Below, piece by piece: positions 51,901 through 64,000 of a stretch of DNA of 64,000 nt (within the stretch, counting starts at the first letter, position 1; each line of letters starts with the position of its first letter). The stretch is from assembly GCF_036370855.1 (NCBI RefSeq), contig NC_088105.1, positions 8,003,619 through 8,067,618 on the forward strand, in the 5' to 3' direction. The notes beneath the pieces are model-generated. The model was not told the origin of the DNA. It searched no databases and saw only the letters and a list, made by a program, of their open reading frames with translations. This DNA is from Dromaius novaehollandiae. Lineage: Eukaryota; Chordata; Aves; Casuariiformes; Dromaiidae. Position numbers and translations under genes: made by a program.

Positions 51901-54900
51901 GTATGTTTATTTCGGAAAAATCCGATTCTGCTAAGCCAGCCAGCATCATGCCGTGCGTCTGCACAGAAGCTGGGCTTTCATCAACAGCCCATGGTTTTCT
52001 CAAATTTCTTCCACGGGGTAGGCCTCATCCTGGAAAAAGACAGTTTTCCAGCCTGGGTACTACTGGGAAACTTCCCTGCAGCAAAATAAACACGAGCGGC
52101 CCAGAGACACTTCGCCAGCGTTGGACCGTGCCCGACGGCAGCTCCCCGCGCGCTCCGACGGCGGCAGCCCGAGCCGGCAACGCAGAAATGCCGGGAAGCA
52201 AAAACACAAGGACTAAAGTGATACTGCAGAAGAGTGTTGATTTGGTTGGACCACCTTGAACACCAGCCAAAACCAGAGATGTTATCCTCCGTCCTTGACG
52301 GGCTTTTAATTCTGTAGGTGTTTACACGGGCCAACATCTAATGAAGTTTCCTACTCCAAATGAAGCAAGGTGCTAGCACAGAGGTGCACATGCGCAACTA
52401 CCCTCCCGCGGCTGCGCAGAGGAACATACACGAAAGACAACGCTCCGAAAAAGCTTAAGGACTAACTTACTGCAATTTTTGTTTTTTAATTTCCAGAAGT
52501 TTAAAAGGGACACACGGGAGGTCTCAGGCCTGCTCCAAAGCACTGGGAGCAACGGCTGAAGTCAAAAAGAGCTCGAATGGGAGCTCAAGTATTTCATTGC
52601 ACAAATATCGCACCTCAAGTCACAGTCATAAAGAAGACTATCGGAAAACATACTGCAAACTTAGAGAGGGGTTTGAGCGGAGCCTTACTAAACTCTCCAG
52701 TACAGCAAGCAACCACCCGACTCTCAGAGCTTGGTGCTGGCTGGAGTCAGGGTAACCAACTTGTTTCATCTGCAGGTTCGGCACCATTTCAAGCATCACC
52801 CTGCTGCCTTTCCTCTGTTGATCTTCCTCTTCAAGGACACCTGATCCGAGGTGATTTGGTTTCAGATTGCCACCTTCTTTTTTTTTTTCTTGGATCAGCT
52901 GTTTGCGTTTTTTTTTTTTTGGCTGAAAGCAAGATGAACCAGGACAGTAGTGAATGTGTCGTCGTTCTTCTTAAGCGCTTTCGAGAAGTTAAAATCAGGG
53001 TGTGATTGTAAGAACACCCCATGTTCTCACTGCGCTTAACTCGGGCAGCAGGTTCTCGACAAACGTGAAAAACCCAAACGGAAATTTAAATTTGAAAAAA
53101 AGGGAAGAGGGAGGAAAAGGCTCTTTCTCCTGGAATATCTAAATATAGCTCACTCTCAGCCAAGCTATCAGCATGCAAGCTTTGATGAAGAACATCACTA
53201 AAGAGCAAGGAAAAAAGAGAAAAGAAGGGAAATTCCCACTCTTAAAGGGTTTTCAAAGGATGTTGATACTTACTACATCTAATAGTAGTCTTTTTAAACT
53301 TCCCAATCAGCTTTTCAACTCCTTCTTCCTCCCACTGAGTATTAGAAAGTCCAGACTACTGGGCTATGGTATTTCCAGTTAATTTTTCTGTAAGTTTTCC
53401 CAGTATTTGGTTACTCGATGGAACCGAGTACAGCTGGCACGAAGATGGTAAACGAAGCCAGGTAAATGGAAGAAATCACAAATAAGGAACAGAAATGGAA
53501 AAAAAGAGGAGGCAGATCGGAAGCCTCCAGGGAAACCCTGCTTGACCCTTGCTGGCCTATTCCCTTTCGCAGCTCCGCAGTTTTATTGCTCCTCCGCAGG
53601 GATTACAGCCTTAAATCCTCCACTTCAGATATAGCTTGTGACACAAAACTCCAGAAAAATAAATGCATTTATTTCCACCTAGGAGTTCTTTCCTGCAGAG
53701 CGATTCCCAAACTTAAAACTTCAAAATGTCCCCTGCAGAAAACGACGTTAAAAATGCCTCCGTTCCATAACACTGGGTTTACGCTGCTTTAAACATCAGG
53801 GTTTTCTGGCTCCTTGAGCTTGCACGGTACTTAGAAAGAGCAGCCAGGATACGAAAATGAACATTGTGACAAAGAGAAAACCAAAACAACTGTATCCACA
53901 GGATTGGACACAGCACACACAGTTTCATTCCAGATGTGAAATCACCTTGCGGGAAGCAGCGCAAGGGAGATGTCTAAAGGTGACGTGGGATCCCTTTAGG
54001 GCATGGAGCATTAGGGCTTAAATTAAAAAATATCCAGAAATGCTCACGAGAAAATGCTGTGAGCAGAGAGGAGAACCGCTCTCTAACTCTTCGTTATATA
54101 ATACATCTTTATTGGCTTTTGTGCATCAGAGTGGTGGAAAGTTTTATCCAGCAAATGAAAAAATGCGGACAAAATTTTTGTCTTTCCAAACGATGGAGAA
54201 AAGTTAAAACCTTCATTATGGAAAACGTGTAAGATTAGACTGAACCTCAAGGAAACTTTTTAGGTTAGGTTCAGCCCAGGTTCAGGTTGCACTTAGCAAT
54301 GAAAAGCACAACACTTGCTCTTTTGCAGGTATCTCAGTCTTCTGGATCCTACAGCTCCCTTGGGTAACAAGCCCTGGCTCAGAATTAACCTACTGCTTAT
54401 TTAGCCTGCATCGTTAATATATCTCTCTCAACAAGCTTTTACAGAAATATATTTATTTACAATAAATGACATATTACTCACGCCCTCCAATTTTTCATGC
54501 ATGTCTCCTGAAGACAGTTCTCCTCTAAAAGTAATAATGTGGAAAGAGCTGGCATTTAACACAAAACAACAGTATTGCAAGAAGTCTGTAAAATATTTAT
54601 ATCCAGGCATAAACAGCACAGACAGTCTTAAAAGTAACTTGGTGTATTATGCAGCCCATCCGTAATAGGGCATGCATCCATTAGTTTTTGCTTCAAGAAA
54701 ACAGTTTGCAAAGCAGTTTTGTGTTACATGTCAGTCGGGCTCGTTGGGAAGATGGTGACCATCAAGCAGCCATTCTGAGGAGGCATCAGAAATAACACCT
54801 AGTTCCCTCCGTCTGCCAAACAACAGTATGTCGATGGTGCCTCCTCTCCCAGGGTCTGCAGTTATGCTGGTCCTTGGCTTCCAGTCGCAAAGGGAAGGTC

Positions 54901-57900
54901 GCAGTACCCTAGGTTTATCACACACCTCTTACTACTTCCACGTAGCTCCATAATGTGCATCAAGGTCCTTTTAGAAATTAGGAAAATGAAAGTGTCCCAT
55001 TAACCCAGTCTCACAGGCGCCTTTGCAGCATCAGGATAATTATAAGATATTTTTCCCTCTTGTTCAAAACCTGAGATTTATGAAGGACAGTAGCATTTCT
55101 CATCAATACAAATATATCTGTGACGGGAAGGGCTTGGTCACTCGCTGCCTACAGGGGTGACTCCAGTGTGGAAAGCAATAGCATAAATGCAAAAACGGTA
55201 TCCATGCATGCCCACTAACACCCAGGCATTCCCACAACGGACAACAATTATTCCCACAATGTGCTTCCAATTCCCACGGACTCCCACCGTGGGAAACACC
55301 TCCGAACGCGCGGAAGGGCATACGCTGCACGCCGAGGGCTCCCGCAGCACAGGCATTGCCGGCTAAGCGCATTTTCCACTCGCGGGGCTCTGTAGCTGAC
55401 GAAGGGAAAAGGAAACACATTAACGCATGTTCCAAAACAGCAACAACTCCCTACAATAAGCTCGCGTTCTCCCAGCACTGTCCAAGGCTAACATTTTTAA
55501 GTTTCCTGTAAACGGCGATTATATAAACATCGTCATAGGAGCGTATTTTCAGTGTCTGGATTTTGCTTCTCTCAACTTCTGTTTTGTTCTTATTAATTCT
55601 CCAATTTGCACAAGGCATAAGATTTAAGACCCAAGAGACAGAAGTTGTAGTTCTTGCTACATAGCAAATTTCACTGAGTGTGGCTAAAACGCTGCTTTTA
55701 AAGAACACAACAACTTGATTATTATTAAGGATGACATATGTACTATGACACATGAGAAATATTATGGCTGCAGGAGGAACCTTAACTCTGATTCATGTGT
55801 TTTGTACAATCTTTCATTTTGTTTAGACGTTGCCTTTGAATACATGGCAGCAAACTTGGAAAAAAATCATTATTTCACAAAGAATACAGTAGCCTGCTTA
55901 TTTACTAAGTGTCCAGTCCATCCATAAGCATGGATTTTGTCTAAACTACCCAAACAAATTAGTTTGACATTAATACTGAGAACAGATATGGTATATACCC
56001 GAATGAAAGACAATCACAAAGGCTTTTGAGACTTTAAGACGTGTAAAGACCCAACCTCCATTCCTGATCTGAGTGTTTATCTCCCATAGGTTTCACTGGA
56101 AAAATCAGCGCCTCTCCTCAGCAGAAATGTGAACCAGCAAAGCAAACGCGCTCCATCAAGGATGAATAAAAACAGCTTTGGCTGCTAGAGATGCTGCAAA
56201 TCGGGGGAAGATATCCAGACCAAATACCGAGTGAAGAACTACTTTAAAACCCATCAAAACACAGACCTGGAAGTACTGACACCCAACGTATATTTAAGAA
56301 ACGCTAAATTACCACGTGCCTGATCTGCCATCCCGAAGGACAACAAAATAAAGCGCCAATATTGCCACGGCGTCCACAATACGAGTGTTCCCTGATTCCA
56401 CCTTGTACATTGTCCACTCTGACTCTAGTGTGTCTATCACCTCACCTTCTTCTGCATCTCCTCTTCCCAAAGCCACTCCATCCCAGGTGGAAGGGGGCTT
56501 GGGAAGGACCAGAAATGAGCCCTGCCCTCCTCCACCAGAAAGGGGTGCACCTCCTTTTCTGGAGGGAAATCTCAGAGGTTGGCCACCGGGCATCAGTACA
56601 AGGTGGGCCGCGTTGGCGTATGACGTCTGCTCCCTTGGGAGGGAGCAACACAGCCCACACGAGAGGAGGTCTCTGTACACCGAGCGAGACTGGACTGGCT
56701 GGGGATGGAGAGGTTGGTGGGAACACAACATCCTCCATGGCCCCTTGATCAAAATACGAAATGGCCCTGCGAGACTCTATCAGGTCAGTCTCCTGAAAGC
56801 TTCAGATGGTAGCAACCATCACCAAAGGAAGATATTTCAAAATATCTTCTAATTTCACCATCTGAGGGCATGTACCTAAAGCACAGATTTCTGCCCAACC
56901 TGTTCTCCAAACCTCCAATTCTACAGTTTTCTCCATAGCCTGTCTTCAATTTTTTACTTCCCTAAAAGTTCAAACACTCTTTCTACTGCCCAACTTAAAT
57001 CTTTGCCTGATGTCTTCTTGCTTCTCTCTTCGTGCTCACAGAAAAAAACTGCCATGCCTTTTAAAGAAACCTTTGATATATTGGGTGACTTATGTTTCCC
57101 TCTGTCTTTTTAGGCTAAACAAATCAATTCCTTCCATCTTTTGTTACAGCTTGCGTTTGCTAAACCTCCTATTCTTGTCACTCTCCTCTGGGCCCTTCTC
57201 AATCGAGCTACCTCTTAAAGAGTATGCTTCCAATTTTGGTCACAAGATTTAAAGACTTACTGGAGTCAGAGCATCACATGCATTACCACATTCGATAGCA
57301 ATAGAAGCTCCCGTTTTAATGTGGCATCTCAAACCAGTGAGGTTAACCTATGATATTCAAATAGAGATGGCATTTCTCTGCAGCAGCAACAGCCCTGTTG
57401 GAGACTTGCAAGCAAACGGATGCTACCAACCATTTTCACTTTTGAGGTTTCCCTAAAAGCAGAAGATTTTTCGTTTTGAAAAGCAGGTTGGGTCACATAT
57501 ACTCAGCCGAGAGAGCCCAACTCTTTCAAACACAGAGTCCGTTCTGCAGTTTTCAAATTTCTTTGACTTAGTCAAGTCTTCGCAGAACGTACTCATTTTG
57601 TTACTATAAATCACGGTTTGTGGTCAGAGTATCATTAAGTTTTATTACCAGATCTACAAGAGACATCTATGCGCTGTACATTCATACTTCAAAAAATGAG
57701 GTAAATAAATGTGGAAGGAGAAATAAGCTGTGCTCAAGCTCTCTCATGGATACATAAAATCTGTGGCACAGTACCCGAGATCCCTCTCAAGCCGCAGAAG
57801 TGTTAGGTGTGATCTATCTTCCTGCCCTCCCCTTGGATTGCTCAATGAAACAATTATTTAACGCCCTCAGAATTACCACGAGGTCGAATATCTGCATGTC

Positions 57901-60900
57901 CCATGACCCACACGGCCCAACACGTCTTCCTAAAATTAGAGAGAACAACATGCAACAACCAAAATATGCACTCTTGAATTGCTTTCGATTGTGTTATTCC
58001 TAACCAAAATCAGCCTTCGAGTGAGTAACTGTTTTCAGCCATTTGCTGATGCTGAGTTTTAACACACACTCAATTTTCTTTTCAAAGTCAGATGAGTGCA
58101 AAGATATGAAAAACACCTCCAAAATTCACTAGGCTACTCCCATCACAGGGATGTTCAGTGAAGGACTTGCCTTGATTACCAGCAGCCGCAGGATTGCCAA
58201 ACACGAAAGCTTTCCGCCTGCGTCAGAAGCACACTCCTAGCACACTCATAAGAACGTACTTACGACGAGGAGAAAACAAGAGGTTAGAATGAAAATATTG
58301 TCGCATTTTTCACAGCAGTGTTGCAGTGTTATCATTCAATTACTCCCTTGCACTTAATTCACTGTTTAATCTTAATGTGATAACGAGAACTTGACTTCAT
58401 ACTGTATACCATGTCAATGGTATACATTTTGGGGTTTGATTTTATTGAAGTCACCGAAGCCCACGCTCCGTAATCCCTCTGCCTTTTTACAACAGTATTA
58501 GCCAGCATTTTCCTTGACTGCTGCTGAAGAACATTAATAAATAAAATCTCTTTTGCAGTCACAATTGGTATGCTGTGATTAGTATTTCCAGCTTGCTCGT
58601 GCAAAACAAAGACCAGCAGAGACAGGGTTACCAAGGCGCTCTGAAAATCGTATAGAGCAAAGTGTGTTTGAGCAAAGACCACGTTGGGTTGGGCTGGGTT
58701 TTGTTCTGTTCCAGGAGCTTGTAACTTCTGAAAAACTGATAGCGTGGACTATACAGCCATAGGCCCATGATATGCATCCTTCTTTGGCCTTTCTCTAGGA
58801 AGTCCCATTTTGTAAATGGTTGCAAATGGACTACAGAAGATAATTCAAGACCTAGCAAGTAGCCCATTTCACCCTAAAGCAGGCTTATCAATTCCGGCAC
58901 GAACATCAACAAATAGATTTTGTAACACTCGCAGAGAAAATTGAAAACACCATCCTCTGCAAGCTTTGCACTCAGCAGCCAAATCTGATAACACTTACGC
59001 AAAACTTCTCAACCTGCAGGGTGGCAAAAGCACGTTTCGAAGCAAACAAATACATGAACTGTGTGTTGCACCACTGCAGATTGTAGATCTTGAACTGAGA
59101 AAAAACTACCACCATGCCATTGAGATAAAGCAAAATCTTCTCATTCCCTGGCTGCGTTCCCGAAAAGCGCAGCCTCCCACCCCAGTGAGGCTACAGCACA
59201 TCACGCCTTCTACGCCTCAATGCTCTCCTGAATCGTGGTCCGCATGCGTCTTCCAGGAGAAGACCACCCTCACCGAAGGCTAATTTTGCAGCTATTAAAT
59301 GCCACGACAGCAACAAACAACTTAAGCGTTCAAAGTGGCCACAATTATTAAGGATTTTTTGCAATACCATCGTATATGTTTAAGATGGCTGGACACGGCA
59401 TGCAGTGAAGGGGCAGATGGCAGGACAGCCACAGGAACAACACGGAGACCAGCAAGACGCCAGAGCTGCATATAGATCAAATTAATAAAATAACCCTTGC
59501 GGGAGAAAGGAAGGGTCGCCAGCCAACGGGGAAACGCAAGAGGGACATTTTGCGACATTTAAACCTCATTTAAACAACGCACTGACTGCGTGCAATGAGC
59601 AAAAGCAAGTGAGGTCTTCCTCGCCAAGAACCTTCTATTCCTTTCTTCCAAACGAAGCGCGGCCATCGACGTCATCCTCAACTCCAAGCTGTCAATAAGC
59701 AGGTAATAACACAGTGCCGTCCTGTGAACATCCGAGGACCAGTAAAGCCTTTCTGCTGCTATGTATACGTCATGCCTCAGTATTGCCGTGGTTGACTCCC
59801 CTGTGCCAGATTCCTGAAGCTTAAAAACACTTTCAATTAATCTTGCCTATTTGTGGCGAGCTGGCCAGCAAGGCGACTTTTGGTTCACCTACAGAAGAGC
59901 AGAGCAGATGCCCATGGCTCCTCGGAAACTCTGGCCAACATTAGTAACAGTTAATAACGCTTGTTCAGAAAATATTTTTTGAGACGGAAAGGTATTTACC
60001 TCTTGGTAGGGCTATCCATTTTCAAATCAGTAAGTTTTTTCCTTGCATGAACATAAATTGTACCCATTGACGTAGCTGCGGAGAAGGAACCAGAGGAGAA
60101 ACCATAAATATGAGGAACACGCTTACCCAAATGCTTAATATGACGGACTTCCCAAATGAATTATCAAAGGAAATCTCACAGCGTAATTAACGTGCTAAAA
60201 GACAAAAAGATCTTTTATTTTGTTCAAAATTATTTAATATCTACGTATTGATAAAAACATTTTGAATGACGTCCCATCTAGCCCAAACCCCAGAGCACTG
60301 TGAATAAATTCGAGATGAGAAAAATAACGTAATAACAAATAACATGATTATATTCTACACGCTGTACTCTGCCTCTTGTTATATTTAGTCAAAGCTGCCG
60401 GCCTACTGTAAAAGTCAGCCAAGAATTCTTCAAACCCTGCCAGAGCTAGAAATACTGGCCAGAAATATTTGTCATATCGCAGCTCAGTTTCCACAAAGTA
60501 AGGTGCTGGACTTCCAGAGCCAGGAAAAAGTAAGGTGCAAAGGACAATAAAAAATGGACTGACTTAATATTGGTGGAATGCATCAGCGGAAATGAATTCG
60601 AGTGCCCTTAAGCCTACGGGGCTGCGGCATGACAAATATACTTCACTTTGATTCCTGAGTCCCTGTGCGTCGAAGCCGTCTGGAAGATCCAGCCACGCAA
60701 CTGCTGGACACTATTTTCAGCTAGGATGAGGCAATGATTTCCAGCACTCGCATCTCCTTGTGCCGCAGCAGTCGAGCTGCCTCCCCAAATTCATCCTTCG
60801 GCTCTCAACGACGCTTCCCAATCTAAGCTTCTGTTCTAAAGCAAGTTTCTGTTCCGCAGTACTAACACTTTCAGGGAAACCTTTTACGGGGCAAAAATGT

Positions 60901-63900
60901 GTAAACTAGGAGTATTTGAAACCTATATTAAGAAAGCTCGTATTTATTTAACTACTGAAGTCCAGTTACATTGGTTACAATGAACCTACCACTTGGTAGG
61001 TCTCTAAGACCTACCATGTGATGATACGCCTCGATTTTTTGCAAGGCTTTTGTCACCATCTCTCTCAACATTTTCATAAACAAGTTTGGAAAAGCAAGTC
61101 TGTTTTCTGAGACCGATGAGATGAAAGCGCTCTCGGCTAAGTGCAGAGCTGGCTGCAAAGCCATACTCGGGGGAGTTTATAATGGCACATGGTCAGAACG
61201 GACGGATGTATTGAGTAGGATTTTGTCGGTACCTGTCCTGGAGCTGGATTTTCACAAGTGATGAAAAATGATGAATTGCAGGCTACGACTGCTTTCCTAA
61301 ACCACAGAGAGCACCAAGCCAGGAAGGACTCGAGTATTTTGCAAAATTCAAAGTTACCCTGACAACTTGGAGATATGCACTAAAAAACGCAGGAGACCAT
61401 TCAATGCTAAGTATTACACTGAGGCAGGAATAATCAACCAGACATACAGAAAATGGAAACACCAGATTAAGTAGTAATTCCGCAGAAAAGGATCGGGAAG
61501 TGAGCTGGATGCGAGTCATCACGACCACGCTGCTGCAAAGAGGGCAAGCAGCACAGCGGCGTAGGCAAACGGTGCAGGAGGCTGCAGATGATGTGAACTT
61601 CTTCTTCAGCTACGCCCACCAATAAGGTCTCGGAGAATCCCTCAAAACTCGAAAACATGGCCATCGGGAAAATATTGCATCAATTAGAGTTGTTCAACCT
61701 CAAGGATGACTGAAGCGAGACATGATGATCTTCAAAAGCAAAGCTGCTCAAAACTGTTCTCCACATCCACGGCGCTTAGGACAGAGATAATGAATTTCAA
61801 CTAAAATGCGGGAGAGGGGAAGAGCAGCTCCAAGCCCTCCCTTCACAGCCCCGCGCCCGGCCTTTCTGGGCACCTCTCAGTCCTTTCCGCTGGCCCCGAT
61901 CCCATGGCTTTGTTCCTGGCAACTCCTTGCTTCGCTTTACGTAACCAGCTTGAAGCAAGAGCAAAATAATTACACGGTATCTCCCACCCCAGCGTTAAGC
62001 TCCCCTAAATGCAATTAATCACGGAGAAGCGCTGGCAGCTCGCAATTTGCCAGCGAGAGGCACCAAAGCAATAAGGGAACTCGCAGTCTGCTTTTGAAGA
62101 CAGGCTATTAAACTCACATACTGCACTACTTTAATCAGGAATAGTTAATTAAGCCGCTCCCTCAATACAAGTTTTTATGGTGTTGCACCAGCCATACATC
62201 ACTTTTATAGGCCTCAGACTGTGGCCGTGATGCATGCGTGCGATCCGTCTTCCCAAATTAATCTGTCGACATCTGTAAACTCAGAGCAGACCCCATATAT
62301 TTTGCCTCGCTGGCGACGGGGCCAAACGTCCAGGGAGATTGAAGACTTGAGGGCGAACGATGCTGAAGCACCATTTTGCAAAAGGCTCCAAGTGAAACAT
62401 TGAATCACCGAGCCCTTGCCAGGTTGTAACCCAACACGATACAAATGACCTCATTATTATTTTAGTGCTTTATATTTGCATGGCTTTTATTTCTGTGAGT
62501 TAACTCAGCCTTATGGCTCACGCCACTGTCATAAACCCAATGCAATACCTAGTAATCATGAATATACATAACCCAGGACTCAAAAATATGGACTGTAAAA
62601 ATAGCAAGATCCATAATGCCAGATTAAAAAAAAATTAATAATACATGATAAGAATCTAAGTCCCAATTTGTAACAAGCAGCAAGCCCCAAAGATTTGCTA
62701 TCACGTTACCTGAGCTCAAGGACAGGCCAACACCATGCTTTCCTAGCAAAAAACCCTTCCCACGCCGCAGCCATAGGAACCAGATGTGCTTTACAGCCCT
62801 CACAGAAGTACGATATAAAAATTAACACCTCGCTATGGGATGTAGTCATCAGAAGAGACAGCTTGTAAAGAAAAAAAGAGAAAGCCACGAAAATGTGTCC
62901 ACATTTTCCAAACTTGTGCCTGGAGCCCTAAAAGGGGCCGTTCTGTCATTAAATTGTGAGAAGCTGTTAATTTTGCCGCTCCGAGGAGCTACAGGAAGGT
63001 ACCCCCAGGAAAATCAGGAGCACAGAGAAGACGCTGGCCATGTCACTTGACCCAGGCTTTCGCGACTGCACTCATTCAAGCCAAACTGAGCCTTTCACGC
63101 GCTCACTGGGCCATTTGTAAAACACACATATACAGAGCACACACACACGGAGACAAAAGACGGAGGGTGCGTTGGAAGGCCACTTAGTTTTTTAAAATGC
63201 AAACAGGCAAATGACCCGTGGCGTGTTTTATTTAAGTGACAGATCAAGAACAGCCGGAAGAACCGCTTCTAAAACACAACCAAGCCCACAGGTGAAACGC
63301 GAGTCCACTCAGCGAGCCTTTAAACTGGCTAGCAGCACACGGGCCTTCACGTGTTCTTCCCATTTAACAGTTGGATTCATTTAGATAAATTCATAAACAT
63401 ACTCTTTTACATATAAAGATGGAAAGGTATATTTAAGCATTTTTAAGCAGAAGAAAATTCTTTCATGCTAATCTTAAAACGAAAGCATGCCAAACTTTAG
63501 TTAAAGGAGCATGCTGCAACACCTCGAAACTTTCATAATTAATCCTTGCTTTAGAGCATCTCAGACGGCGTTCGGAGTCTAATTAACATTCGCTGGGAAA
63601 TTGCTCATGTTTCTGAAACCGCTCCAGCTAGGCTCTCAGGAACCGACAACCTGCGGCCTTCGTATCCCATGACCAACGTCTGGCGAAGCGCGGGCTCACG
63701 GCATTAAGGCGGAAAATACTGCTCCGGATTAGCGATAGCTTGTTTCAGACCCAAGCAAACAAACGGACAAAATCAGGTGATGGGGAAAAAAGAAAAAAAA
63801 CAAAACTCCAAGCCCCACCACTTCATAGCAAGGATGATTGCTCAGAGCAGATGATGCGTTTCTCAAATCTGTTTCTTTTTCCTTTTTCTTTTTTTTCCTT

Positions 63901-64000
63901 TTTATCAAAGCCCCAGGGCTATTCTCAGCAGGGAGCACAGGCAGGCTGCAGCCAGCCCCGGCGGGTTAGCGGCGAGGCCTCCCGCCGCGGCCACGGTGCT
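48903..64000 (-). other. C1orf21: large C1orf21 intron (continues beyond window)
   Basis: At least 15.1 kb. I looked on minus for the upstream C1orf21 coding segments (MGCASAKHV... and the KYMKNGAEEEQK region) and did not find them. The stretch is mixed AT- and GC-rich DNA with no tRNA, no convincing exon and few recognisable repeats. One weak CR1-like segment lies at about 61695-61760. Confidence 0.65.
61695..61760 (+). mobile_element. possible diverged CR1-like segment
   Basis: GAGTTGTTCAACCTCAAGGA, then TGACTGAAGCGAGACATGAT resembles the CR1 stretch around 'ctgttcagcctggagaagag' and 'gctgagggagacctta'. The similarity is short, so this is tentative. Confidence 0.25.

Noticed and set aside
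48903-64000. Upstream C1orf21 exons or another gene in the last 15 kb
   Set aside because: No minus-strand match to the expected N-terminal segments of C1orf21 and no other protein family recognised on either strand.
1-64000. CRISPR arrays, prokaryotic operons, integrated viral genes, tRNA or rRNA genes
   Set aside because: No regularly spaced direct repeats, no polycistronic gene layout, no tRNA A/B-box pair with cloverleaf and no retroviral gag/pol-type frames were seen. This is ordinary intron-rich vertebrate DNA.

Overview
This is vertebrate nuclear DNA, almost certainly from a bird or another sauropsid. Its genes have many short exons joined by GT-AG introns, there is a GC-rich CpG-island promoter, CR1 LINE fragments and old MIR-like SINE relics are present, and interspersed repeats are sparse. 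Three protein-coding genes are recognised, in the order and relative orientation of the human 1q25 block read backwards: NIBAN1 (+, C-terminal end only), EDEM3 (+, complete) and C1orf21 (-, last three coding exons only). Species cannot be fixed from sequence alone. No prokaryotic, viral or CRISPR feature was seen, and nothing that amounts to a novel system.

Layout. Positions 1-2843 hold the last two NIBAN1 coding exons (609 C-terminal residues), followed by its 3' UTR and a short intergenic interval. A CpG island at about 5650-6680 is the EDEM3 promoter and exon 1. EDEM3 then runs to 35271 in 20 coding exons. Every junction was joined with matching phase and gives a 932-residue ER alpha-mannosidase-like protein with a signal peptide, GH47 domain, PA domain and C-terminal KDEL. 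Its 3' UTR runs to a poly(A) signal at 38746. C1orf21 comes from the opposite strand, with terminal coding exons at 48826-48902, 48247-48307 and 43932-43970 and a 3' UTR running toward EDEM3. The two genes are therefore convergent. The rest, 48903-64000, reads as C1orf21 intron with no further exon I could identify.

The genes are separate transcription units. EDEM3 trims mannose from misfolded glycoproteins for ER-associated degradation. NIBAN1 is a stress-responsive cytoplasmic regulator. C1orf21 is a small protein of unknown function. The most notable observations are a 93-bp in-phase tandem repeat in the NIBAN1 tail, a predicted 25-nt frame-breaking microexon in EDEM3, opposed ZNF143/THAP11-type motifs and a strong-context uORF upstream of EDEM3, Pumilio-type motifs at the EDEM3 poly(A) site, and CpG-rich DNA plus many poly-G tracts around the 3' half of C1orf21.
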